DNA from: Dehalococcoidia bacterium UBA2158
Lineage (GTDB): Bacteria; Chloroflexota; Dehalococcoidia; Lucifugimonadales; UBA3495
DNA length: 37,313 nt
Direction of reading: 5' to 3'
Assembly: GCA_002328185.1 (NCBI GenBank)
Contig: DCWQ01000049.1
Coordinates: 1-37,313, forward strand
Shown: in pieces, positions 15,586 through 23,650 of the stretch
Layout: every line of letters starts with the position of its first letter
Numbering within the stretch: position 1 is the stretch's first letter
Notes under the pieces: model-generated
What the model saw: only the letters and a program-made list of their open reading frames with translations
The model's database searches: none
Told to the model about the DNA's origin: nothing
Position numbers and translations under genes: made by a program

Positions 15586-17398
15586 CGGACATCGACTGGT
15601 GAGGAAGTCTCGACCTGCCACTCAAAGGGAGCCCACTCGCCGCGTGAGGACGGTCGCTTCCGGTCAGCACCCGCCGACCGAAAAGTTGAATCTAGGTGAG
15701 CTGATTAAGGTCGCCCGCGGCGATGCGCCAGCCGACCTCATCATCTCCAATGCACGGGTGGTGAACACCTTTACCGGCGAGATCGAATACGCCGATGTGG
15801 CGATACATCAAGGCAAGATTGCTGGCGTGGGCGATTATCGTGACGGGAAAAGGGTCTTGGACATCACCGGCCGGTATCTCACGCCGGGACTCATCGACGG
15901 GCACTTCCACCTGGAGAGCAGCTATCTAAATGTGGGCCAGTATGCTCGGGCGGTGGTTCCTAGGGGCGTTCTGGCCGGGGTGAGCGACCTCCACGAGATA
16001 GCCAACGTCTGCGGAGTGCCGGGCTTGAAGCAGGCCATGCGGGTGGCGCGTCAGATGCCTATGGACATCTTCATGACCGCCCCGTCGTGCGTGCCTGCCA
16101 CGGAGATGGAGACCTCGGGCCGCAGGCTGGAGCGCCGGGAATTGTTACAGCTACGGCGCTTGAAGAATGTGATTGGCCTGGGCGAGTTCATGGACTTCCC
16201 CGCGGTGATCGACGGCAACCGAACAGCGTTGGACAAGCTGGACGCATTCTCCGGCATGACCAAAGACGGCCATGCCCCCGGTGTCCGGGGCCGAGAGCTG
16301 AACGCCTACCTGGCCCCGCTGATCGGCTCCGACCATGAGACCGTCGAGTACGGCGAAGGTTTGGAGAAACTGCGCCGGGGCATGTATCTCATGATTCGGG
16401 AAGGTTCCACCGAGAAGAACCTGACGGCGTTATTACCCCTGGTTACCGATGCCACCTGGCACCGATGTATGTTGGTGGTGGACGACCGGAACGCCGGAGA
16501 TATTTTCTTCGAAGGCGACTTGGACGCCGTGGTCCGAAAGGCGGTGCGGCTGGGTCTAGACCCAATACGTGCGATACAGATGGCGACTTTGGTCCCAGCT
16601 ACCTATTTTCGGCTGGAGGGCTACGGCGCAGTGGCGCCGGGGTATTGGGCGAACCTGGTGGTGACCGACAGCCTCGCCGACTTCCGAGCGGAATCGGTCT
16701 TCTACCACGGACGGCTGGTGGGGCGGAGCGAACGCCCGTTGTTCGACGCACCGCCGGCTGCAACCCAACCGATGGGGCACGCCATAAATATCAAGTCATT
16801 TTCCGTGTGGGACCTGGCTTTCCACTGGTCTGGCCCAACGGTCCCGGTCATGGAGATAGTGCCAGGGCAGATAACAACCCGTTGGGGCGCGGAGCCCAAT
16901 CGGTCGGTCGACGGCGTTGTGACTTCCGACACCAGCCGTGATTTGGTGAAGGCGGTGGTGGTGGAGCGCCACCGGGGCACCGGAAACATCGGCAAGGGTT
17001 TGGTACGGGGACTGGGCCTGAAGAAGGGAGCGCTGGCGACCTCCGTGGCCCACGATTCGCACAACATAGTTTCCGTAGGAGTGGCCGACAGCGACATCTT
17101 TGTGGCCGTGACCGAAGTCGAGGCCAATGGCGGCGGTCTGGCGGTGGTTGAAGACGGCTGCGTGGTGGCGTCGTTGCCGCTGCCCCTGGCCGGACTATTA
17201 TCTGACATGACTCTTGAGAAGGTGGTCAAAGCCTTGGAGGAGCTAGACGCGGCAGCGGAGAAACTTGGCTGCCGGGTCGATTCTCCATTCTCGGTGTTGT
17301 CCTTCTTGGCTTTGCCGGTGGTGCCAGAACTCAAGCTGACGGACATGGGCCTGGTGGATGTAGAGATGGCCCAGTTCTTGGAACCTGTCCGGCCTTGA
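15566..17398 (+). CDS. ade: Adenine deaminase
   Basis: A 610-residue amidohydrolase-superfamily enzyme that deaminates adenine to hypoxanthine, the substrate of the adjacent hpt product. Metal-binding and family motifs are GLIDGHFHLESS (HxH at 113-115), SDLHEIANVCG, GLGEFMDF, DGHAPGVRG, SDHE and VVDDRNAGD. The C-terminal half carries ADE-specific segments such as GLGLKKGALATSVAHDSHN. The first 40 residues are a poorly conserved basic extension before the usual start. The ATG at 15566 overlaps hpt by 20 bases; an ATG at 15578 would overlap by eight and is equally possible. No independent Shine-Dalgarno is seen, which fits coupling to hpt. Confidence 0.95.
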   Translation: MAVKMGSGHRLVRKSRPATQREPTRRVRTVASGQHPPTEKLNLGELIKVARGDAPADLIISNARVVNTFTGEIEYADVAIHQGKIAGVGDYRDGKRVLDITGRYLTPGLIDGHFHLESSYLNVGQYARAVVPRGVLAGVSDLHEIANVCGVPGLKQAMRVARQMPMDIFMTAPSCVPATEMETSGRRLERRELLQLRRLKNVIGLGEFMDFPAVIDGNRTALDKLDAFSGMTKDGHAPGVRGRELNAYLAPLIGSDHETVEYGEGLEKLRRGMYLMIREGSTEKNLTALLPLVTDATWHRCMLVVDDRNAGDIFFEGDLDAVVRKAVRLGLDPIRAIQMATLVPATYFRLEGYGAVAPGYWANLVVTDSLADFRAESVFYHGRLVGRSERPLFDAPPAATQPMGHAINIKSFSVWDLAFHWSGPTVPVMEIVPGQITTRWGAEPNRSVDGVVTSDTSRDLVKAVVVERHRGTGNIGKGLVRGLGLKKGALATSVAHDSHNIVSVGVADSDIFVAVTEVEANGGGLAVVEDGCVVASLPLPLAGLLSDMTLEKVVKALEELDAAAEKLGCRVDSPFSVLSFLALPVVPELKLTDMGLVDVEMAQFLEPVRP

Positions 17399-17405
17399 CC
17401 AACCC

Positions 17406-17434
17406 GGCGTGGAAAACCTCCCCGCCTCTTTTTT
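17406..17434 (+). terminator. Probable terminator after ade
   Basis: A GGCG/CGCC stem with an inner GG/CC pairing is followed by TCTTTTTTG about ten bases after the ade stop. The stem is short and imperfect, but the T-tract and position are right. A second small hairpin AAGGCC-AAAC-GGCCTT lies at 17463-17478. Confidence 0.55.
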
Positions 17435-17595
17435 GACCCGTCTCCAAAGGACTCCCAGTCCCAAGGCCAAACGGCCTTTTGAGTCCGGGCCGAACCGCAC
17501 TTACCCCCGCTCATGCGCCTGAGGAAAATGGGCTCATTTGAAAAAACGCGACGGGATTAAACCGACCCGTTGGGGGACCGGGCAAGGAGACTGAG

Positions 17596-18345
17596 GTGCG
17601 AAAGGATTTCCTTCTAGCTGGGCTTTTGTGGCTTGTGTTGACCGCCGTCGGCGAGATTGTGGCGGTCCAATGGGACTACCTGCCTCACGCCGCTGCTGAG
17701 CAGGCCGACATCATCGACGAGGCTTTCGAAATCTTGGTGTATATGGCGGTGCCAGTGATGGCCTTTGTGTTCGCCGCTGTTGGCTACAGTTTCATCCGGT
17801 TCCGGAGGAACGGCCAAGGCTTTGAAGACGGACCCCCGGTGCGGGGACACAAAGGCGTTATCGGAGGCTGGATAGGCATCACCACCGCTTTGACCCTTCT
17901 GGTCATAGTGTACCCCGGCGCCGTGGGCTGGTTCGAGATTCACGAAGGTGACCACACGCCCGACGACCTGGTGGTCCAGGTTGAGGGAAGCAGGTGGACC
18001 TGGAAGGTCACTTACCCGAACCAACAGGTGGTCTCTTTCTCCGAGATGGTGCTGCCGGTGGACCAGAAGACTCTGTTCGAGGTCACTGCCACCGACGTTG
18101 TGCACGCCTTCTGGGTGCCGGCGTTCCGGATGAAGATCGACGCCGTCCCCGGACGCACCACTGAGATCAGGATCACGCCAGACAAAACGGGGACCGAAGA
18201 GTTGGATCCCGGTTTTAGGATGCAATGCGCCGAACTCTGCGGCCTTGGCCACTTTGTGATGAAGATGCCGGTCAGAGTGGTCGAGATGGACGAATTCGAG
18301 GCTTGGGTCGCCCAAAATACGAGCAAAGCGAGTATCGGAAGATGA
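17596..18345 (+). CDS. coxB: Cytochrome c oxidase subunit II
   Basis: A 249-residue CuA-bearing subunit that accepts electrons from cytochrome c at the outer face of the membrane. Hydrophobic segments lie at about residues 5-25, 46-68 and 90-112, and the cupredoxin domain follows. The CuA ligands are complete: H170 in DVVHAFWVP and C211, E213, C215, H219 and M222 in CAELCGLGHFVM. There is no C-terminal haem c domain, so this is an aa3 rather than a caa3 type. The GTG start at 17596 has AAGGAG eight bases upstream. Its stop overlaps the coxA start (ATGA), so the two are coupled. Confidence 0.96.
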   Translation: MRKDFLLAGLLWLVLTAVGEIVAVQWDYLPHAAAEQADIIDEAFEILVYMAVPVMAFVFAAVGYSFIRFRRNGQGFEDGPPVRGHKGVIGGWIGITTALTLLVIVYPGAVGWFEIHEGDHTPDDLVVQVEGSRWTWKVTYPNQQVVSFSEMVLPVDQKTLFEVTATDVVHAFWVPAFRMKIDAVPGRTTEIRITPDKTGTEELDPGFRMQCAELCGLGHFVMKMPVRVVEMDEFEAWVAQNTSKASIGR

Positions 18346-20192
18346 GTAATGTAACCAAACTCTCCCCGCTTCTTCGAGCCTTGGTATTCGGCATCGTCGG
18401 ATTCCTGGCCGGCATGGCGCTGGCAGCTTACTTAAGAAACGTCATGGGGTTGGAAACGTGGGTCGCCGAGCCGGTGGTGCTGGTTGGCTACGTGTTCGGG
18501 CTGATCGGCTGGCTGCTGGGAATAGGCGTTTGGGGGGCCTGGACGAAAGAGTGGCTGGGCATGTCCCACGGCGTTCCAGAACAGCATGGCTGGAGCCAGT
18601 ATTTTCGGTTCAGCACTGACCACAAGGTGATCGGAGTCCAATACCTGGTCACGATGGTGGTGCTGTTGTTGCTGGGCGGCCTTCTGGCCGTGATGGTGCG
18701 AATCGAGCTAATGCAGTCCTCAGAGATATTCCTGAACACCAACAACTTCAACACGACCATGGGCCTCCACGGGATCATCATGATCGCCGTGGCCGTGGCC
18801 GTGATCATGGGCGGGTTCGCCAACTTCCTGGTGCCGCTGATGATCGGCGCGGACGACGTGGCGTTCCCTCGGATAAACGCGCTCAGTTTCTGGATAGTGC
18901 CGCCAGTGGCCGTGCTGCTGCTGGCCACACCGCTGATGGGCGGGTTCGACTCGGGCTGGACGGCCTACCCTCCGCTTAGCGTGGTCAACGCCTCCGGCCA
19001 GTTGCTCTTCCTGTTGGCGTTCTTGACCTTTGGGCTTTCATCGATCCTGGGCGGGCTGAATTTCATAGCCACCATAATCACTCTACGGGCGCCAGGAATG
19101 ACCTGGGGCCGGTTGCCGATCTTCGTATGGTCGGTGTTCGCGGCAGCGATTATAAGCCTCACGGCCACCCAGTTCGTGGCTCTGGGACTGGTGATGGTGA
19201 TCATGGACCGGGTGGCTGGCACCAGTTTCTTCGACCCCGGAAACGGCGGGGACCCGATTCTGTATGAGCATGTATTCTGGTTCTATTCCCACCCTGCTGT
19301 CTACATCATGATTCTGCCGGCGTTCGGCGTGGCCCTAGAGGTGATCACCCACCTGTCACGCAAGCCATTGTTCGCCTACAAGTGGGTGGTGGGGTCGTTC
19401 TTCAGCGTAACTGTCGTGAGTTTCTTGGTTTGGGCCCACCATCTATTCACCAGCGGAATGGCCGAGTACCTGCACCTGCCGTTCATGGTGATGACTGAGC
19501 TGATATCCATCCCAACAGGGATGGTCTTCCTGGCGGGTCTGGGGACCATCTGGCAAGGCCGCATGTGGCTGACGACCCCCATGCTGTTCGCTTTGGGGTT
19601 CCTCTTCAATTTCGTTGTTGCCGGGGTGACTGGAATCTTCTTGGCCGATGTCCCGACGGACATTCAGCTTCAGGACACCTATTTTGTGGTGGCCCACTTC
19701 CACTACACCATCATGGGCGCGGAGATATTCGCAGTCTTGGGGGCCATCTACTTCTGGTTCCCTAAGATTACGGGCCGGATGTTCAACGACACTCTGGGCA
19801 AGGTCCACTTCTGGTGGATCCTGATCGCCTACAACGTGACATTTATACCCATGTTCTGGGCCGGCATCCACGGTATGAACCGGAGAAACCCGGTGTACCC
19901 GGAGCAATTGGACGATGTGAACATGTTCATCAGCATCGTGGCGTTTGTCCTGGCTGGTAGCTTCGCGCTCTTCGCCCTCCACCTGGCATATGCCTGGATT
20001 CGGGGCCCCAAAGCAGAGGCGAACCCCTGGCACGCCCGGACGCTGGAGTGGGAGACGTCGTCGCCTCCACCCGAGGCCAATTTCTTGGAGGAACCGGAAG
20101 TGGTCGGCGACCCCTACGGCTACGGGGAGCCCGGCTCTAGACACCTGGCGTCGCCCGTCGGGTCATCTCCGCAACCCCAGACGGGTGACTAA
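18342..20192 (+). CDS. coxA: Cytochrome c oxidase subunit I, A2-type, with N-terminal extension
   Basis: A 616-residue haem-copper oxidase catalytic subunit that reduces O2 to water and pumps protons. Ligands are complete: H143 (haem a), H317, H366 and H367 (CuB), H452 (haem a3), H454 (haem a) and the cross-link tyrosine Y321. The helix-VI motif reads FYSHPAVY, so the D-channel glutamate of A1 enzymes is replaced by the Tyr-Ser pair that defines A2 oxidases. The K-channel position in PTGIKVF of A1 enzymes reads PTGMVFL, so the lysine appears to be valine. About 90 residues with two extra hydrophobic segments (16-32 and 43-66) precede the usual start STDHKVIG. The ATG at 18342 overlaps the coxB stop. 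Confidence 0.96.
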   Translation: MSNVTKLSPLLRALVFGIVGFLAGMALAAYLRNVMGLETWVAEPVVLVGYVFGLIGWLLGIGVWGAWTKEWLGMSHGVPEQHGWSQYFRFSTDHKVIGVQYLVTMVVLLLLGGLLAVMVRIELMQSSEIFLNTNNFNTTMGLHGIIMIAVAVAVIMGGFANFLVPLMIGADDVAFPRINALSFWIVPPVAVLLLATPLMGGFDSGWTAYPPLSVVNASGQLLFLLAFLTFGLSSILGGLNFIATIITLRAPGMTWGRLPIFVWSVFAAAIISLTATQFVALGLVMVIMDRVAGTSFFDPGNGGDPILYEHVFWFYSHPAVYIMILPAFGVALEVITHLSRKPLFAYKWVVGSFFSVTVVSFLVWAHHLFTSGMAEYLHLPFMVMTELISIPTGMVFLAGLGTIWQGRMWLTTPMLFALGFLFNFVVAGVTGIFLADVPTDIQLQDTYFVVAHFHYTIMGAEIFAVLGAIYFWFPKITGRMFNDTLGKVHFWWILIAYNVTFIPMFWAGIHGMNRRNPVYPEQLDDVNMFISIVAFVLAGSFALFALHLAYAWIRGPKAEANPWHARTLEWETSSPPPEANFLEEPEVVGDPYGYGEPGSRHLASPVGSSPQPQTGD

Positions 20193-20244
20193 CTAAAAGG
20201 CAGACGAATCGACGCCGGAAACCGGCTTGTAACGGAGGACACAG

Positions 20245-20454
20245 GTGGAACAGGAAAAACTAAAGTCCGCCCAGAAACTGGGAGTGATTGTGGCAGTGGC
20301 CCTCATAGTCTTGGCGGCCTTGGAGTACGTTGTAGCCATAGCGATGGACAGCGGGAACCTGCCCTACATGTTGATCATGAACGTGGTGGACGCCGCTCTA
20401 ATCATCTACTACTTCATGCACGTGGCGCATCTTTGGCGAGGAGGTCATGAGTAG
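20245..20454 (+). CDS. Cytochrome c oxidase subunit IV-like protein
   Basis: A 69-residue membrane protein with two hydrophobic helices (about 12-32 and 42-60) and the motif IIYYFMHVAHLWR. That motif is typical of the small prokaryotic subunit IV / CtaF-like proteins that stabilise the oxidase. It lies between the subunit I and III genes. The GTG start at 20245 has CGGAGG eight bases upstream. Its TAG stop directly abuts the first possible coxC ATG, so the two are coupled. Confidence 0.85.
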   Translation: MEQEKLKSAQKLGVIVAVALIVLAALEYVVAIAMDSGNLPYMLIMNVVDAALIIYYFMHVAHLWRGGHE

Positions 20455-21081
20455 ATGGCTGCGGAATCGGCAGTAGCGGTAGGCACCATGTCGAGGGAGG
20501 AATCGGCAGTAGCGGTAGGCACCATGTCGAAGGAGGAATCGGCGGCCCAGCGCCGGCAGTCGCTGAACCGGATTGGCCTGTGGTTGTTCATCCTCTCGGA
20601 GACCTTCTTGTTTTCGGCCCTGCTCTCCAGCAGGTTCTTCCTCCAGGGCTTGCACCGGTCTGAAGACCTGGACCAAGTATTGGGGCTGGGCATCACCTTC
20701 GTGCTGATCTGGAGCAGCTTCACCGCCTACCGGGCGGAGACCTACGCTTTCCACGGTAAGCAGAAAGAGTTCTCGCGGAACCTTATTTTCACCATCCTGC
20801 TGGGTGTCTTGTTCCTGGCCGGGGTCGGATACGAATGGAGCGAGGCGTTCAAGCACTTCCCGCCGGGCACAGGCTACGGGACCCTGTTCTTCACCATGAC
20901 CGGGATCCACGCATTCCACGTGCTGACGGGACTGATCGTACTGGGCGCGGTGCTCTGGACAGGCCGCCGTGGAAAGTTCACCTCGGGTAACACCTGGCCG
21001 GCGGAGGGAGCGGTCAAATATTGGCACTTCGTCGACGTGGCTTGGGTGTTCATTTATCCGGCTTTGTATTTGGTGAACTAA
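20455..21081 (+). CDS. coxC: Cytochrome c oxidase subunit III
   Basis: A subunit III of up to 208 residues with about five membrane helices. Family segments are GLWLFILSETFLFSALLSS, TAYRAETYAFHGKQ, FFTMTGIHAFHVLTGLIVL and the C-terminal VKYWHFVDVAWVFIYPALYL. The N-terminus contains two tandem copies of a 12-residue unit (ESAVAVGTMSRE / ESAVAVGTMSKE) encoded by a 36-bp duplication. Three in-frame ATGs (20455, 20488, 20524) are therefore possible starts. The first is about ten bases from an AGGAGG; the third gives the most family-like N-terminus. It is the last gene of the oxidase cluster; no haem a synthase or Sco gene is present. Confidence 0.93.
   Translation: MAAESAVAVGTMSREESAVAVGTMSKEESAAQRRQSLNRIGLWLFILSETFLFSALLSSRFFLQGLHRSEDLDQVLGLGITFVLIWSSFTAYRAETYAFHGKQKEFSRNLIFTILLGVLFLAGVGYEWSEAFKHFPPGTGYGTLFFTMTGIHAFHVLTGLIVLGAVLWTGRRGKFTSGNTWPAEGAVKYWHFVDVAWVFIYPALYLVN
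20463..20543. repeat. 36-bp in-frame tandem repeat at the coxC start
   Basis: Two near-identical 36-bp units begin at 20463 and 20499, and a partial third begins at 20535. Each full unit carries an ATG. The unit length is twelve codons, so the reading frame is kept. One unit boundary differs (AGGGAGG against AAGGAGG). Confidence 0.95.
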
Positions 21082-21119
21082 CCGAGGTCTAGCGCTGGCG
21101 CCCAGACCAAGGGGGCAAA

Positions 21120-21937
21120 ATGGATAACAAAACAGTGGTGGTCCTGGAAGGGGGGTGGGCGGCTCATCTGTGGCCAACGATCTGCGCTGTCGTCTGGGCC
21201 GGAAGCACAACGTGTTGCTGGTAGACAAGATGGGCCGCCACGTGTTTTGGCCGTCCCTATTCTGGATACTGGTAGGCCTGCGAGAGCCCAAGGCGATCAC
21301 AAAAGACATTGGGCGGCTCTTGAAGCGCGGGATTGACGTCGTGCGCGGTGAAGTGAGTTGCACCGACGCGGCTACAACGTGCGCGAAGGTCGACGGAAAG
21401 AAGATTGGAGCTGATTATTTGGTCGTTTCCCTGGGCGCCGATCTAGCCCCCGGAAATGTGCCTGGACTTGATGAGGCGGGCCACAACCTATATTCCCCGG
21501 AAGGCTCGATTTCGAAAATGGCGTTGAGGCGTCCTACGATTTTTTTGGCCTACGTCCTGCCCATGTTTTGCCCGAGGTTGTCTGTACGGCCGGCCCGGAG
21601 AAGGCGGAGGCTGGAAGCGGTGGACCGCGAGTCCATGGAGACCAGGTTCCCTGGGGTGTTTGCCATCGGCGACAACACCTCGATCCCTTTGGAGATGGGC
21701 CTGCTACTGCCCAAGACCGGCGTGGTTGCCTACCGCCAAGCCCAGGCCGTGGCCAGGACCATCGCGGCCCGGATTAACGGGGAGGACCGCGATGGGACGT
21801 TTGATGGGCACAGGGTGTGCTTCGTCAGGGCAGGGGGTGGTCGGGCCGGATTTGGCGGAGGCGATTTTTATGGACGCCCGCTACCCCAGGTCAAATTTCA
21901 CGAGCCCAGCCGAAAGTGGCACACGGTAAAGGTGTGA
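21120..21937 (+). pseudogene. Decayed FAD/NAD(P) oxidoreductase (sulfide:quinone reductase-like)
   Basis: The ATG at 21120 begins MDNKTVVVL, the start of a Rossmann FAD-binding motif. The expected GGGVGGSS continues in another frame (from about 21155), so one base is missing or extra in the G-rich run at 21150-21159. The second frame keeps DYLVVSLGADL and the C-terminal ETRFPGVFAIGDNTSIPL, LPKTGVVAYRQAQAVA and GGGRAGF segments, typical of sulfide:quinone reductase / flavocytochrome c-type proteins. About 100 residues of the middle appear lost around 21530-21620, and the end is short. With a frameshift plus an internal deletion, the gene is almost certainly non-functional. Confidence 0.75.
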
Positions 21938-22063
21938 TTCGAAAAACGATGGATGAAACGGTGGCTCTAATATTCCAACGTGGCTGAAGGGCAGCGACCT
22001 CGTGGCAGAAAGTCGGTCCGGCGGTCCAGGCCGGAAAATCGGAAGACGGAAAGTAGGTTCACG

Positions 22064-22738
22064 ATGATGGCGATGGAAACGGTCCACATATTGGAGACTA
22101 TCTCAAATACGGCGGACGGCGTATTTGCCGTTGACGAAGACCAGCGGATCGTCCACTGGAACGCGGGCGCCGAGCGGATACTGGGTTACTCGTCCCAGGA
22201 CATCCTGGGACGGTTCTGCTACGACGTTATAAACGGCGTTGCCCAATCATTCAGACAGGTCTGCTATCTGAGTTGCCCGGTTCTCGATTGTGCCTGGACC
22301 GGATACCCCACTCCCGGTCGTGAGGTGAAAGTCATTGCCAAAGACGGCACGGGCCGTTGGTTGAGCGTGGTCCATACCTACATCGAAGGAAATCACAGCC
22401 ATTTGGAAGCGATAGTGCACATATTCAGGGACGTCACCAAGGGCGTGGAGGCCAAACATGCCCTGGAGCGCATCTCGAGGGAGGTGTCAGCCTATGCAAG
22501 CCCAGCCACCATCGTTGAGCCCGAGGTCCACCATCACGAGGAATTGACCGTACGTGAGCATCAGGTGGTGACCATGCTGGCCCAGGGCGAGGGCACCAGC
22601 GGGATAGCCAAGAAGCTGATGATCAGTAACGCCACGGCGCGAAACCATATCCAGAATATCCTGGTCAAGTTGGACGTGCACACCCGCCTGGAGGCGGTGG
22701 CCTACGTGTTGCGCAACCGGGTGATCGACGGCGACTAG
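22064..22738 (+). CDS. PAS-domain LuxR-type transcriptional regulator
   Basis: A single-chain sensor-regulator of about 224 residues. An N-terminal PAS domain (begins ETVHILETISNTADGVFAVD, with WNAGAERILGYSS) is followed by a C-terminal LuxR helix-turn-helix (LTVREHQVVTMLAQGEG, then NATARNHIQNILVKLDVHTR). There is no receiver or kinase domain. The PAS domain contains a cluster of four cysteines in the segment FCYDV...VCYLSCPVLDC, which could bind metal or sense redox state; this is inference. The open frame starts at 21980, but the first 28 residues are basic and unlike the family, so the ATG at 22064 is preferred. The Shine-Dalgarno is weak. Confidence 0.85.
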   Translation: MMAMETVHILETISNTADGVFAVDEDQRIVHWNAGAERILGYSSQDILGRFCYDVINGVAQSFRQVCYLSCPVLDCAWTGYPTPGREVKVIAKDGTGRWLSVVHTYIEGNHSHLEAIVHIFRDVTKGVEAKHALERISREVSAYASPATIVEPEVHHHEELTVREHQVVTMLAQGEGTSGIAKKLMISNATARNHIQNILVKLDVHTRLEAVAYVLRNRVIDGD

Positions 22739-22891
22739 ACCCGCCCGCGCCGCGGCTTTGATGCAGCGGCACTACCGGGAATGATGAATCTGTATCTGTC
22801 GGCCATGTTCCCTACTCCATAGAATGGTCTTAGCACGGGTGGAAAAACCCGTGACATTGAGGGTTGTTTACCTCTAAAGGGGGCCAAAGCT

Positions 22892-23473
22892 ATGAGAAAC
22901 GCGATGTTAGGACGGGATCAAAACGGCCGACGTTGGGGTGGGAAGTTAAAGTTCACCCTTGCCGAGGGTATCGCGTCCACCGGGCTCCTGGTAGTGGCTG
23001 TCGGGGTGACGATCGCGGTCACGACCTCCGCTCCGTTGGCCGTGGTTCCCGGCATCACCTACGCCGTCGCAGTGCTGATGGCCTACATGGTCTACCGGCA
23101 TTATCTGGATGTTCGGCCGCGTGATACCGAGATGACTGAGGCGGCCAAGAAAGGCGCCGAGTTCCGGATGGACGTTCATCCGCTATTGGAGACGGGCTGG
23201 GAAGACGAACTGGCCATGGACTCGGCGGAGTGGGTCGACATGCCTGCGGCCACATACTTCAAGGTGGTTGGGGCCAGAGGACTGTGCCCCAATGGCATCA
23301 ATCCCGGGGACCTCATGAAAGTGTCTGCCAACGGCCAAGTTACCCCTGGCCTTTGCCCCCCAGCGGAGTTGATCTTGAACATGGCGGCTGGGACTGAATC
23401 TGAGGTACGGGAATGGTGTTGCCCGGTTTACGACCATTATTTGGTCTTCAAGAAGCTGGACAAAGTCACCTAA
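22892..23473 (+). CDS. Membrane-anchored TIGR04076-like protein
   Basis: A 193-residue protein of unknown function. Two hydrophobic segments (about 26-45 and 48-68) anchor a soluble C-terminal domain from about residue 120. That domain has the spacing of the small TIGR04076 family: GLCPNG...GDLMKVSANGQVTPGLCPPA...CCPVYDHYLVFKKLD, with conserved cysteines. TIGR04076 proteins are usually short and soluble, so the membrane fusion is unusual. The ATG at 22892 is preceded by AAAGGGGG. A short hairpin (CACGGGT/ACCCGTG, 22834-22853) lies in the leader. It follows the PAS-LuxR gene on the same strand, but no functional link is evident. Confidence 0.65.
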   Translation: MRNAMLGRDQNGRRWGGKLKFTLAEGIASTGLLVVAVGVTIAVTTSAPLAVVPGITYAVAVLMAYMVYRHYLDVRPRDTEMTEAAKKGAEFRMDVHPLLETGWEDELAMDSAEWVDMPAATYFKVVGARGLCPNGINPGDLMKVSANGQVTPGLCPPAELILNMAAGTESEVREWCCPVYDHYLVFKKLDKVT

Positions 23474-23507
23474 AGACCTGGTTTTAGTACCCTAAATAGA
23501 CCGCTCG

Positions 23508-23543
23508 ATCACCAGGGACTCCCTGCAGGGAGTCCCTGGTGAT
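23508..23543. repeat. 36-bp perfect palindrome
   Basis: ATCACCAGGGACTCCCTG and its exact reverse complement meet at CTGCAG with no spacer. It follows the TIGR04076-like gene by 35 bases. It could end transcription as a stem-loop but has no T-tract. A looser nested inverted repeat (GATGCA...TGCATC, TGCAC...GTGCA) follows immediately at 23541-23577. Confidence 0.9.
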
Positions 23544-23650
23544 GCATCTGCACTATCAAAGATGGTATCTGTGCATCTTCCAGACCGACACTACCCTTTT
23601 TATAGTTGCCCTATTGGATAGCCCATCTGTTTAACCTCTGGAGGTACGAC

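Noticed and set aside
21155..21937. Intact 260-residue oxidoreductase starting at a GTG
   Set aside because: The true family N-terminus is present upstream in another frame and the middle of the protein is missing, so a pseudogene is the better reading.
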